Shown here: in pieces, positions 8,439 through 15,239 of the stretch
How positions within the stretch are numbered: the stretch's first letter is position 1
How the letters are laid out: each line of letters starts with the position of its first letter
Assembly: GCA_030153205.1 (NCBI GenBank)
Contig: JASLHV010000377.1
Span: 1 to 15,392 of the forward strand
DNA: 15,392 bases
From: Roseiarcus sp.
Lineage (GTDB): Bacteria; Pseudomonadota; Alphaproteobacteria; Rhizobiales; Beijerinckiaceae
Direction of reading: 5' to 3'
Notes under the pieces: generated by a model
Seen by the model: only the letters and a program-made list of their open reading frames with translations
Databases searched by the model: none
Told to the model about the DNA's origin: nothing
Made by a program: the position numbers and the translations under genes

Positions 8439-10006
8439 CAATCGATCCTTGCTTCGTCAATTGGACCAAGATTCTCCGCCATCGCGAGCTTGAGGATCCG
8501 TTCTTCGCTCGCTTTCTCGCGCGACAATTCGCCGACGATGCGGCCCCCAGCCATCACCAGAATTCGATCAGCGAGCCCGATCAACTCAGGCAATTCAGAC
8601 GAAATCACCAGCAACGCCACGCCTTGCGCGGCGACCTGCGCGATCAGGCGATAGATTTCCGCTTTTGCGCCGACGTCTATGCCGCGGGTGGGCTCGTCGA
8701 GGATCAGCGCCTTTGGCTGACGCGCTAACCATCGGCCGAGCACGACCTTCTGCTGGTTGCCCCCCGATAGTTTCGAGACGAGTTGGTCCAAGCTCGGGGT
8801 TTTTATGCGTAGTTGGTCGACGAGAGCGGTCGAAATGCGCCGCTCGACACCGAAGCGCACAAAATTGAACCGGCTGATGAGATCGGGAACCGCCAGGGAA
8901 ATATTATCCGCGACGCTGCGCAAGAGCAGCAATCCCTGGGACTTTCTATCCTCAGGCGCGAAGCCTATGCCCGCGGCGATCGCGTCGGCCGGACTGCGCA
9001 AACGGATCGGGCGGCCGCCCACGGCGACCGAGCCGGTCAATAAGGGGTCGTGGCCAAAGATGGCCTCCGCGAGTTCCGAGCGTCCAGCCCCGATCAACCC
9101 AGCAAGTCCGACCACTTCGCCGGCGCGAATATCGAAGCTGACGTCCTTGACGCGTTTTGTCGTCAACCCGTGAACCGATAGTACGGCTGCGCCAAACCGA
9201 CGCTCCGAACGTTCAAACAAGTCCGAGATTGGCCGGCCGACCATGGCTTGCACGATCTCGTTGTCGGTAATGCTGGAGGTTGCGCGATCTACGACGAGAC
9301 GGCCATCGCGGAGTACGACGACACGGTCCGATAGCTCGCGGACCTCACGCATGCGATGGGAGATATACACGATTGCGACGCTATCCGCCTTAAGTTGTCG
9401 CACGACGCGAAACAGGCGTTGGGCCTCGTCTTCTGTCAGCGACGAGGTGGGTTCATCGAGCGCCAGCATGCGCAAGCCGCCGCGTAGCGCACGCATGATC
9501 TCTATCAGTTGACGTTGAGCGGGCCCTAGGTCGCCGGCTCTGGTCCACGGCCAAAGCTCCTTTTCGAGCCCGAATTCCGCGAGAATTTTTCGGGTCCGAC
9601 GGGCGAGATCGCCTCTATCAAAGAAAATTCCGCGAGTCCGCTTGAAGTCGCCGAGAAAGAGATTCTCGGCAATGGAGAGGTCGGGAACAATGTCAGGTTC
9701 TTGATGAATCACTCGAATTCCGACCGCATGAGCGTCAGCCGGCGATCGAAAAATGCGAGGCGCGCCTAGCGCGGTAACCGTTCCACTGTCCGGGCGGAAA
9801 ACGCCCTCGAGAATGCGAACGAGCGTCGACTTGCCGGCCCCGTTCTCTCCGACGAGCGCCAGCACTTCGCCGGACCGAACCGCCAGCGACACCCGATCGA
9901 GTGCGCGAACCACGCCGAACTCTTTCGAGACGGCGACTGCCTCGATGACTGGAGGGTTCTCTGTGTTCGGCGCAGTTTGCGATTGGGCGAGATTTGGGGC
10001 AGCCAC
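8438..10006 (-). CDS. Sugar ABC transporter ATP-binding protein, double NBD (RbsA/MglA/AraG type)
   Basis: The protein has 522 residues from GTG 10006, with two fused nucleotide-binding domains. NBD1 has Walker A GENGAGKST (53-61), signature-like GPAQRQLIE and Walker B LALDEPTSSLT. NBD2 has GLIGAGRS (303-310), where the Walker lysine is replaced by arginine, plus LSGGNQQK and LILDEPTRGID. A degenerate second P-loop is normal in this family. The frame is open up to ATG 10126, but that start would overlap the binding-protein gene by 68 bases, add a non-homologous basic stretch and read through the stem-loop. GTG 10006 is therefore preferred, with weak AGAAGAG upstream. The protein energises uptake with the permease. 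Confidence 0.93.
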   Translation of the reverse strand: MAAPNLAQSQTAPNTENPPVIEAVAVSKEFGVVRALDRVSLAVRSGEVLALVGENGAGKSTLVRILEGVFRPDSGTVTALGAPRIFRSPADAHAVGIRVIHQEPDIVPDLSIAENLFLGDFKRTRGIFFDRGDLARRTRKILAEFGLEKELWPWTRAGDLGPAQRQLIEIMRALRGGLRMLALDEPTSSLTEDEAQRLFRVVRQLKADSVAIVYISHRMREVRELSDRVVVLRDGRLVVDRATSSITDNEIVQAMVGRPISDLFERSERRFGAAVLSVHGLTTKRVKDVSFDIRAGEVVGLAGLIGAGRSELAEAIFGHDPLLTGSVAVGGRPIRLRSPADAIAAGIGFAPEDRKSQGLLLLRSVADNISLAVPDLISRFNFVRFGVERRISTALVDQLRIKTPSLDQLVSKLSGGNQQKVVLGRWLARQPKALILDEPTRGIDVGAKAEIYRLIAQVAAQGVALLVISSELPELIGLADRILVMAGGRIVGELSREKASEERILKLAMAENLGPIDEARID

Positions 10007-10023
10007 TAACGGTCTCTTCTGCA

Positions 10024-10052
10024 GAGGGCGTCGCCGCTTCGGCGACGCCCTC
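10024..10052 (-). other. Perfect 13-bp stem-loop after the binding-protein gene
   Basis: GAGGGCGTCGCCG at 10024-10036 and its exact complement at 10040-10052 enclose a 3-base loop. The hairpin begins six bases past the binding-protein stop and ends 17 bases before the ATPase start. No U-tract follows on the minus strand, so it is better explained as an mRNA stability or partial attenuation element than as a full terminator. It would raise binding-protein output relative to membrane components. Confidence 0.8.
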
Positions 10053-10058
10053 GGTTGG

Positions 10059-11057
10059 TCACTTGTGGCAGAGCTTATCTTTGTATTGCGCGAACGAATC
10101 TGCGGAGATGAAGTCCGCCGATACATACGTCGTCGTCGGCAACGGCTTGCTGTCCTTTACGGAGGCGTACAGCAGATCGATAGCCTGAGCGCCTTCCTTG
10201 GCCGAATCGATATACATCGTCCCACGGAAGCCGGTTGGCTTGCCCGCGCCGAAAGCGTCACAAGCGCGGCTTCCGTCGATACCGACACCGATCACGTCAT
10301 CCGCTGCGTAACCCTGATTCTCGGTTGCGCGCACGCCGCCAAGCACCCCGTCGTCATTGCACGAATAGAAAATCCAGTGCTTGGCCTCGGGATGGGCGGT
10401 CAAGGTCGTCGTGACGGCTGTGATCGCGCTTTCCATATGGTTATCATAGGGAATGCGAACGATGTCATTCTTGTCGAAATTCGGGTTGGCCTCAAGAAAA
10501 GCAGCTTCTGCGCCTCGATTCCGGCGCATGCAGGTGTCGGCCTTTTGATCTTCGATGCTACCGATTTTGACGTCCTTGAATTTGTCCCAACCCTGGGACT
10601 TGTAGAATTTCGCTTCCTCCACACCGACCTGCCGTCCGATGCTTTCGGCATTCATGCCAACGTAGGGCACCATCTGCTTGTCGCTGGTATAGATGTCATC
10701 ATCGACGGCGACGAGCTTCACGCCGGCCTTCTGAGCCTTTTCAGCGACTACCGGGCCTAGCGCACGATCCGGAACGACGATCGCAATCGCCTTGACCCCA
10801 TCGCCAACCATCGTATCGAATGTCGTCAGCGCTAGATCGGCGTTAAACTGAACGTCCTGGCTCATTAGCGTGACGCCGAGTTTCGCCGCTTCGCTCTTCG
10901 CCCCACCGACCTCGGAGACGAACCAAGGGTGCTCCCCCATCTTATTGATGTAACCCATCTTGATTTCGTCGGCCCTCGCCAGTCCGGCCGCCGTGCCCAA
11001 AACGAAGCTTGCCAGGGATAGTGTGAGCGCGAGGCGCTGATGTACGCGATTCTTCAT
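10059..11057 (-). CDS. Periplasmic sugar-binding protein, L-arabinose-binding protein (AraF)-like
   Basis: This is a 332-residue type I periplasmic binding protein. A Sec signal peptide is clear: MKNRVHQR, a hydrophobic core, then cleavage after ARA near residue 29. It aligns by eye with E. coli AraF. INKMGEHPWF parallels VKQPEEPWF, and AVDDDIY parallels AVDDQF. Near the C-terminal half are NDDGVLGGVRATENQGY and GVGIDGSRA. Several pocket positions differ from AraF as I recall it (E14 to H, M204 to C, N232 to D), so the ligand may not be arabinose. Four cysteines are present, in TCMRR, YSCND, RACDA and LCHK. The start is set by AAGGAGG at 11063-11069; a longer frame from 11096 lacks sense as a signal peptide. 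It delivers sugar to the ABC transporter encoded next. Confidence 0.92.
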   Translation of the reverse strand: MKNRVHQRLALTLSLASFVLGTAAGLARADEIKMGYINKMGEHPWFVSEVGGAKSEAAKLGVTLMSQDVQFNADLALTTFDTMVGDGVKAIAIVVPDRALGPVVAEKAQKAGVKLVAVDDDIYTSDKQMVPYVGMNAESIGRQVGVEEAKFYKSQGWDKFKDVKIGSIEDQKADTCMRRNRGAEAAFLEANPNFDKNDIVRIPYDNHMESAITAVTTTLTAHPEAKHWIFYSCNDDGVLGGVRATENQGYAADDVIGVGIDGSRACDAFGAGKPTGFRGTMYIDSAKEGAQAIDLLYASVKDSKPLPTTTYVSADFISADSFAQYKDKLCHK

Positions 11058-11062
11058 AGTTT

Positions 11063-11069
11063 CCTCCTT
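11063..11069 (-). promoter_or_regulatory. Strong ribosome binding site of the binding-protein gene
   Basis: AAGGAGG on the minus strand lies five bases before ATG 11057. It is the best ribosome site in the operon and fits the high expression expected of a binding protein. Confidence 0.8.
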
Positions 11070-11099
11070 CCACATTGCCTTTTTTACCGCCAACATCGA

Positions 11100-11876
11100 T
11101 CATTCGTGGTAGAGTACGGACCTTCCCCCATCAATGACGATCGTTGCAGCGTTTATGAACGGCGCCTCGTCGGACGCCAGAAATACGGCCGTCCAGCCGA
11201 CTTCTTCCGGGCGGCCGATGCGACCCGGCGGATGAAGCGCATAGGCGCGCCGCTTCTCCGCTTCGGGATCGGGGAAGCTGCTCCAATATTCTGTAGCGAT
11301 CGGCGTCTCGATGTACCCCGGAGCTATCGCGTTGACGCGTATTCCATGAGCTGCGTATTCGATTGCTAGCGCGCGAGTGAGTCCCACCACCGCATGTTTC
11401 GCGATTGGATAAGGAAAACAGCCAGGAATAATTTTAAACGAGTGGGTCGAGGCGATGTTGATGATCGAGCCGCAGCCCGCTTGCAACATCTCGGACAGCA
11501 CGGCGCGTGCGCAGTTCCAAACGCCATCCAAATCGACTGACATGCATCGACGCCAATCGTCATCGGTCATCGTCAAAGGGTCGCGAAACACATTGATGCC
11601 GGCATTGTTGACGAGGACGTGCGGCGGCCCGAAAGCGTCGACGGCGGCATCGCGCATCGCGGCGACCGAAGCGGCGTCAGTTACATCGGTCTGAACGAAT
11701 AAAGCGCGAGCGCCGCCTGCCGAAAGTTCTGCGGCGATCTCCGCGCCAGTTTTCGGATTGATTTCCGCGATGACGACCCGGGCGCCTTCTGCCGCAAAGC
11801 AACGGGCGATGGCCGCGCCGATTCCCTGGCCAGCGCCGGTGACGATTGCCATTTTGTTATCGAGACGCTGAGCCAT
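11100..11876 (-). CDS. Short-chain dehydrogenase/reductase, probable NAD-dependent sugar or sugar-acid dehydrogenase
   Basis: This is a classical SDR of 258 residues from ATG 11876. It has the cofactor motif TGAGQGIG (13-20), NNAG (90-93), catalytic S143, Y156 and K160 in the normal S-x12-Y-x3-K spacing, and a C-terminal DGG motif. E38 at the end of beta strand 2 favours NAD over NADP. It is the first gene of the sugar cluster. It probably oxidises the imported aldose to a lactone, or acts later on a 2-keto-3-deoxy acid as in fucose pathways. The frame is open to ATG 11939, but that ATG has no ribosome site ahead of it and adds 21 non-homologous residues. The 11876 start has no Shine-Dalgarno site of its own; see the minicistron at 11882-11923. 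Confidence 0.9.
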   Translation of the reverse strand: MAQRLDNKMAIVTGAGQGIGAAIARCFAAEGARVVIAEINPKTGAEIAAELSAGGARALFVQTDVTDAASVAAMRDAAVDAFGPPHVLVNNAGINVFRDPLTMTDDDWRRCMSVDLDGVWNCARAVLSEMLQAGCGSIINIASTHSFKIIPGCFPYPIAKHAVVGLTRALAIEYAAHGIRVNAIAPGYIETPIATEYWSSFPDPEAEKRRAYALHPPGRIGRPEEVGWTAVFLASDEAPFINAATIVIDGGRSVLYHE

Positions 11877-11881
11877 AACGG

Positions 11882-11923
11882 CTAGCGCAGCGTCGCCAAG
11901 ACAGCCAATCGAAAGCTGCCCAT
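11882..11923 (-). CDS. Possible 13-codon leader minicistron before the SDR gene
   Basis: GGAGGA at 11931-11936 is seven bases before an ATG at 11923. This frame encodes MGSFRLAVLATLR and stops at TAG, five bases before the SDR ATG at 11876. It is out of frame with the SDR protein. It would explain how ribosomes reach an SDR start that lacks its own ribosome site, through translational coupling. No regulatory codon run is visible in the peptide. It could also be fortuitous, with the longer SDR frame from 11939 being used. Confidence 0.4.
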   Translation of the reverse strand: MGSFRLAVLATLR

Positions 11924-11969
11924 CGACCATTCCTCCCATGAATTACTTGAAAGATCATATCTATTAATT

Positions 11970-11998
11970 TTTAAAGCATACCTTTTTATCGGGGTCAA
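11970..11998 (-). promoter_or_regulatory. Sigma70-like promoter of the sugar operon
   Basis: On the minus strand TTGACC (11993-11998) and TTTAAA (11970-11975) are separated by exactly 17 bases in an AT-rich island (11941-11990) that contrasts with GC-rich surroundings. Transcription would start near 11963, giving a leader of about 85 bases before the SDR ATG. It is the only good promoter seen upstream of the seven-gene cluster. Confidence 0.55.
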
Positions 11999-11999
11999 C

Positions 12000-12010
12000 A
12001 GGTTCGACCA
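12000..12010. promoter_or_regulatory. Candidate FadR/GntR-family operator next to the -35 box
   Basis: AGGTTCGACCA fits the FadR-subfamily pattern TNGTNNNACNA except for the first base. It is two bases upstream of the -35 hexamer. A wider imperfect dyad, GGTC(G)AAC-CT-GTTGACC on the minus strand at 11993-12009, overlaps the -35 box itself. The GntR regulator encoded in the operon is the natural candidate to bind it. Confidence 0.4.
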
Positions 12011-12128
12011 GCGACGCGCCCCGGCGCTCCACATCGCCAGCGGGCCGCAAGTCTGGGTCTATTTCGCCTCGGCCTTGGGCCGTGCCGCCAAGATGGCGCG
12101 CGGCCTCGCGCGCATATTTGCCGATGGC
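12011..12128. other. GC-rich spacer between tex and the operon promoter, coding-like on both strands
   Basis: No annotated gene is supported here, yet the stretch looks like coding DNA. The tex reading frame stays open for 54 codons past its TAG (AIGKYAREAARHLGGTAQGR...) before TAA-TAG. The plus strand is also open, with G/C-ending codons (SGPQVWVYFASALGRAAKMA...). It may be a relic of a gene or of a longer tex end. I cannot identify a family. Confidence 0.3.
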
Positions 12129-14441
12129 CTAGCGGCGTTTCAGAGCATCGGCGAAGGCCGCGCCGAACGCGCTTTGCGGTTGTTCCTTGGCTCGCGTTGG
12201 CGCTAATCGTTCCGCGATTTTGCCGGCGGGCATATGCGCCGCCTTGTCTCCTCGCGGCGTCGGCCGAGCACCGCTTTCCTCTTTGCGCATGGTCAAGCTG
12301 ATGCGCTTGCGCTTGACGTCGATCTCGAGGACCCGAACCTTGACCACGTCGCCCGCCTTCACCACCTCATGCGCGTCTTTGACAAAGCGATCAGCGAGTT
12401 GCGAGACATGGACGAGGCCGTCCTGGTGAACGCCGATATCGACGAACGCGCCAAAAGCAGCGACATTGGTCACCGTCCCTTCGAGCAGCATGCCAGGCTT
12501 AAGGTCGCTGATGTCATCGACGCCTTCGGCGAATACCGCGGTCTTGAACTCCGGCCTCGGATCGCGGCCCGGCTTTTCAAGTTCGGCGATGATGTCGCGC
12601 ACCGTCGGCAGGCCGAAACGTTCGTCAACGAACAGCCTCGGATCCAAGGCCTTGAGCGCATTCGTGTCGCCCATCAAGGTGCGCAAATCGCGGCCGCATG
12701 CGGCGACAATTTTTTTGGCGACGCTGTAGGCTTCGGGATGGACGGCGGACGCGTCGAGCGGTTCGGCGCCGTTGGGAATACGCAGGAACCCTGCGCATTG
12801 CTCGAAGGTACGTTGGCCGAGCCGGCCGACCTTCAACAGTTCTTTACGACTTTTGAAGGGACCGACTTCGTCGCGATGGGCGACGATAGCTTCAGCCAGG
12901 GAGGGGCCAAGGCCGGACACGCGCGCGAGCAGTGCTGTCGAGGCCGTGTTGAGATCGACGCCGACGGCGTTCACCGCGTCCTCGACGACCGCTTCCAGCG
13001 ATCGGCCGAGACGATATTGGTCGACATCATGCTGGTATTGTCCAACGCCAATTGACTTTGGCTCGATTTTCACCAATTCGGCGAGCGGATCCTGCAAACG
13101 GCGCGCGATGGAGACCGCACCACGCAGCGACACGTCGAGATTTGGAAATTCCACGGCCGCCGTTTCAGAGGCAGAATACACCGAGGCCCCGGCCTCGCTG
13201 ACAATCGCCTTGATCGGCTTCGGCGGGGGCATCCCCGCCAACATGTCGACGACGAGCCGCTCGGTTTCTCTGCTTGCGGTGCCGTTTCCGATGGCGATCA
13301 ACTCAACCTTATGGGTGGCGATGAGGCGCGCGAGCGCCTCTTGCGCGCCACGTAAATCGTTGCGCGGCGCAAAGGGATAGACGGTCGTCGCGCCGAGGAG
13401 CTTTCCGGTTTGATCGACGACGGCGACTTTCACGCCGGTGCGCACGCCAGGGTCAAGACCCATTGTGGCGCGGGCGCCCGCTGGCGCGGCCAATAGCAGA
13501 TCCTTGAGATTGCGGGCGAACACTTTGATCGCCGCCTCTTCCGCCCTCTCGCGTAATTCGCGCATCAAATCCAGCGTGAGCGAGAATGACAACTTCACGC
13601 GCCACGCCCAACGCGCAACCTCCATCAGCCAGATGTCGGCGGCGCTTTGGTTTGCGATCTCATAGGCGGCCGCGATCATCCGTTCGACGGGCTTGATCGA
13701 GGCGGTGTCAGCCGCGTCGACCTCGATCTCCAACGTTAAAAGGTCTTCGTTACGCCCGCGCAGCATCGCGAGCGCACGATGGCTCGGAATTTGTACCCAG
13801 CGCTCGACATGATCGAAATAATCGGAAAATTTCGCGCCTGCCTCCTGTTTTCCGTCGATTACTCTCGCATGCAGGAACGCATTGTCCTTCATGTAGCCGC
13901 GAAGACGCCCAACCAATTCGGCGTTTTCGGCAAAAGATTCCGACAGAATGTCGCGCGCGCCCTCCAGAGCCGATTTCACATCGGCGACTTCGCCGGAGAG
14001 ATAGGATTGGGCCAACTCATCGGGAATGACGGAGCGGTCCGATAAGATCGTCTCGGCGAGCGGGCCGAGGCCGCGCTCCCGGGCGATTTCGGCACGGGTT
14101 CGCCGTTTCGGTTTGTAGGGCAGGTAGATGTCTTCGAGATCGGCTTTGGTGTCGACCGATGCGATCTTCGCAACGAGATCGTCGGTGAGCTTGCCCTGTT
14201 CGCGAATGGATTTCAGGATTGCTTCGCGACGCGCCTCGAGTTCCCGCCGATAGACCAGTCGTTCAGCCAAAAGACGCAATTGCGTATCGTCAAGGCCCCC
14301 GGTCGCCTCTTTGCGATATCGCGCGATGAAAGGCACGGTCGAGCCTTCGTCAAGCAACCGGATAGCCGCCGCTGCTTGTTCCGATCTGGCGCCGATTTCG
14401 TAGGCGATGGTTTCAGCGATGTGTTTCAAATCAGAAGTCAT
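12129..14441 (-). CDS. tex: Transcription accessory protein Tex (YhgF family, S1 RNA-binding)
   Basis: The protein is 770 residues from ATG 14441, normal for Tex, a cytosolic nucleic-acid-binding protein tied to transcription and RNA processing. The N-terminal helical region begins with the family hallmark VPFIARYRKEATGGLDD (36-52). YLPYKPKRRTRAEIA lies at 107-120. A YqgF/RNase H-like domain starts at TMGLDPGVRTG (326-336). SIGVGQYQHDV is at 464-473. Helix-hairpin-helix repeats cover about 487-560. A C-terminal S1 domain spans about 648-720 (GMLLEGTVTNVAAFGAFVDIG, DGLVHVSQL). A basic, low-complexity tail ends in DALKRR. The frame is open 66 codons further upstream, to 14639, but those residues are non-homologous; ATG 14441 has only a weak GGA site. 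It is on the same strand as the sugar operon, but the operon has its own promoter, so co-regulation is unlikely. Confidence 0.95.
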   Translation of the reverse strand: MTSDLKHIAETIAYEIGARSEQAAAAIRLLDEGSTVPFIARYRKEATGGLDDTQLRLLAERLVYRRELEARREAILKSIREQGKLTDDLVAKIASVDTKADLEDIYLPYKPKRRTRAEIARERGLGPLAETILSDRSVIPDELAQSYLSGEVADVKSALEGARDILSESFAENAELVGRLRGYMKDNAFLHARVIDGKQEAGAKFSDYFDHVERWVQIPSHRALAMLRGRNEDLLTLEIEVDAADTASIKPVERMIAAAYEIANQSAADIWLMEVARWAWRVKLSFSLTLDLMRELRERAEEAAIKVFARNLKDLLLAAPAGARATMGLDPGVRTGVKVAVVDQTGKLLGATTVYPFAPRNDLRGAQEALARLIATHKVELIAIGNGTASRETERLVVDMLAGMPPPKPIKAIVSEAGASVYSASETAAVEFPNLDVSLRGAVSIARRLQDPLAELVKIEPKSIGVGQYQHDVDQYRLGRSLEAVVEDAVNAVGVDLNTASTALLARVSGLGPSLAEAIVAHRDEVGPFKSRKELLKVGRLGQRTFEQCAGFLRIPNGAEPLDASAVHPEAYSVAKKIVAACGRDLRTLMGDTNALKALDPRLFVDERFGLPTVRDIIAELEKPGRDPRPEFKTAVFAEGVDDISDLKPGMLLEGTVTNVAAFGAFVDIGVHQDGLVHVSQLADRFVKDAHEVVKAGDVVKVRVLEIDVKRKRISLTMRKEESGARPTPRGDKAAHMPAGKIAERLAPTRAKEQPQSAFGAAFADALKRR

Positions 14442-14725
14442 TTCAGGTCCAGAATCGGCAAAGGGCGGCGACCATAAGTCAAGCCACGCCCCGCCGCCAA
14501 GTCGGCGCCGATCAAATGGTGGAGGCAATTGTTCCGTGTTCCGCGATGGGCGATTTACAAGTGAATCATCAATGATCCGCCGATGCGCTCCGGAGCTATC
14601 CGGCTTGCCATTACAGGCGCTGATGCGCGGACGGCTCACTCATCGGCGCGGCAAATAGCGCAGGCCACACGTGACAACGTTGAACGAACAACGCTTTGCT
14701 GCGCCGAGGTGATTGCGAAAGCGCC
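14442..14725. other. Intergenic region upstream of tex
   Basis: This 284-base gap lies between the nitroreductase-family gene and tex. It holds a small dyad ATCAT-CA-ATGAT (14566-14577) and a CGTTG/CAACG hairpin near 14678-14693 that could follow the upstream gene. I find no strong promoter hexamers or terminator. The tex promoter must be here unless the two genes are cotranscribed. Confidence 0.4.
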
Positions 14726-15184
14726 CTATAACGGCGAAAGTATAACCACCGGTATTTCCCGCTCGGTCTTGAGTTGATAATCCGCATAAGGCGGCCAAAA
14801 TTCGAGTGCTTTTTTCCAGAGTTGGGCGCGTTCCTCTCCGGCCGTTGTCCTCGCCCGCGCCTTCATTTTCTTGGTTCCAACTTGTACTTCGACATCTGGA
14901 TTCGCGAGAATATTGCGATACCACCCGGGGTGTTCGGGCGCGCCGCCCTTCGAGGCGATTACGAAGTAGGCGCCGTCTTCCGTTCCATAAAACAACGGAA
15001 ATATGAACTTATCACCAGACTTGCGGCCGGTGGTGGTGAGCAGTAGAGCCGGTACCGTCATCTCACCCCGCCCCGGCACGTTCACTTTGTACATGTGCCC
15101 GTCGCTTCCGCCGCTAGAGAGATAGCGGTTCGCGTGCTCGACCATCCAGTCTGGCAGGTTCGGAGCAAGTTTCGCTTCGGCCAT
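14726..15184 (-). CDS. Nitroreductase/deazaflavin-dependent oxidoreductase (DDN/FDOR) family protein
   Basis: This is a split-barrel flavin-binding protein of 152 residues, the usual length. Motifs include VPALLLTTTGRKSG (44-57), PLFYG, and ASKGGAPEHPGWYRNILANP (77-96). These match the family that includes mycobacterial Ddn, whose members use coenzyme F420 to reduce nitro compounds, quinones or unsaturated ketones. In a proteobacterium the true cofactor is uncertain. The start ATG 15184 is fixed by AAGGAG seven bases upstream. The open frame extends to 15340, but that part is non-homologous. A promoter is visible at 15211-15239. It appears monocistronic. Its substrate cannot be read from the sequence. 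Confidence 0.88.
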   Translation of the reverse strand: MAEAKLAPNLPDWMVEHANRYLSSGGSDGHMYKVNVPGRGEMTVPALLLTTTGRKSGDKFIFPLFYGTEDGAYFVIASKGGAPEHPGWYRNILANPDVEVQVGTKKMKARARTTAGEERAQLWKKALEFWPPYADYQLKTEREIPVVILSPL

Positions 15185-15210
15185 CGCGCTCTCCTTCAAA
15201 GGGGGCGGGG

Positions 15211-15239
15211 AACATATCATCGGGTAACGGACTGGCCAA
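15211..15239 (-). promoter_or_regulatory. Candidate promoter of the deazaflavin-family gene
   Basis: On the minus strand TTGGCC (15234-15239) and TATGTT (15211-15216) are 17 bases apart, each matching four of six consensus bases. The transcript would start about 20 bases before ATG 15184, leaving room for its AAGGAG site. Confidence 0.4.

Noticed and set aside
10007..10126. Extended N-terminus of the ABC ATPase from ATG 10126
   Set aside because: It would overlap the binding-protein gene by 68 bases, pass through the stem-loop and add a basic non-homologous stretch; GTG 10006 gives the normal family length.
9753..10760. Plus-strand open frame of 335 codons across the ATPase and binding-protein genes
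   Set aside because: It spans two well-supported opposite-strand genes and their junction, shows no domain motifs and is explained as antisense coding shadow.
12234..13055. Plus-strand open frame of 273 codons inside tex
   Set aside because: It is fully antisense to conserved Tex HhH and S1 domains and shows no motif of its own.
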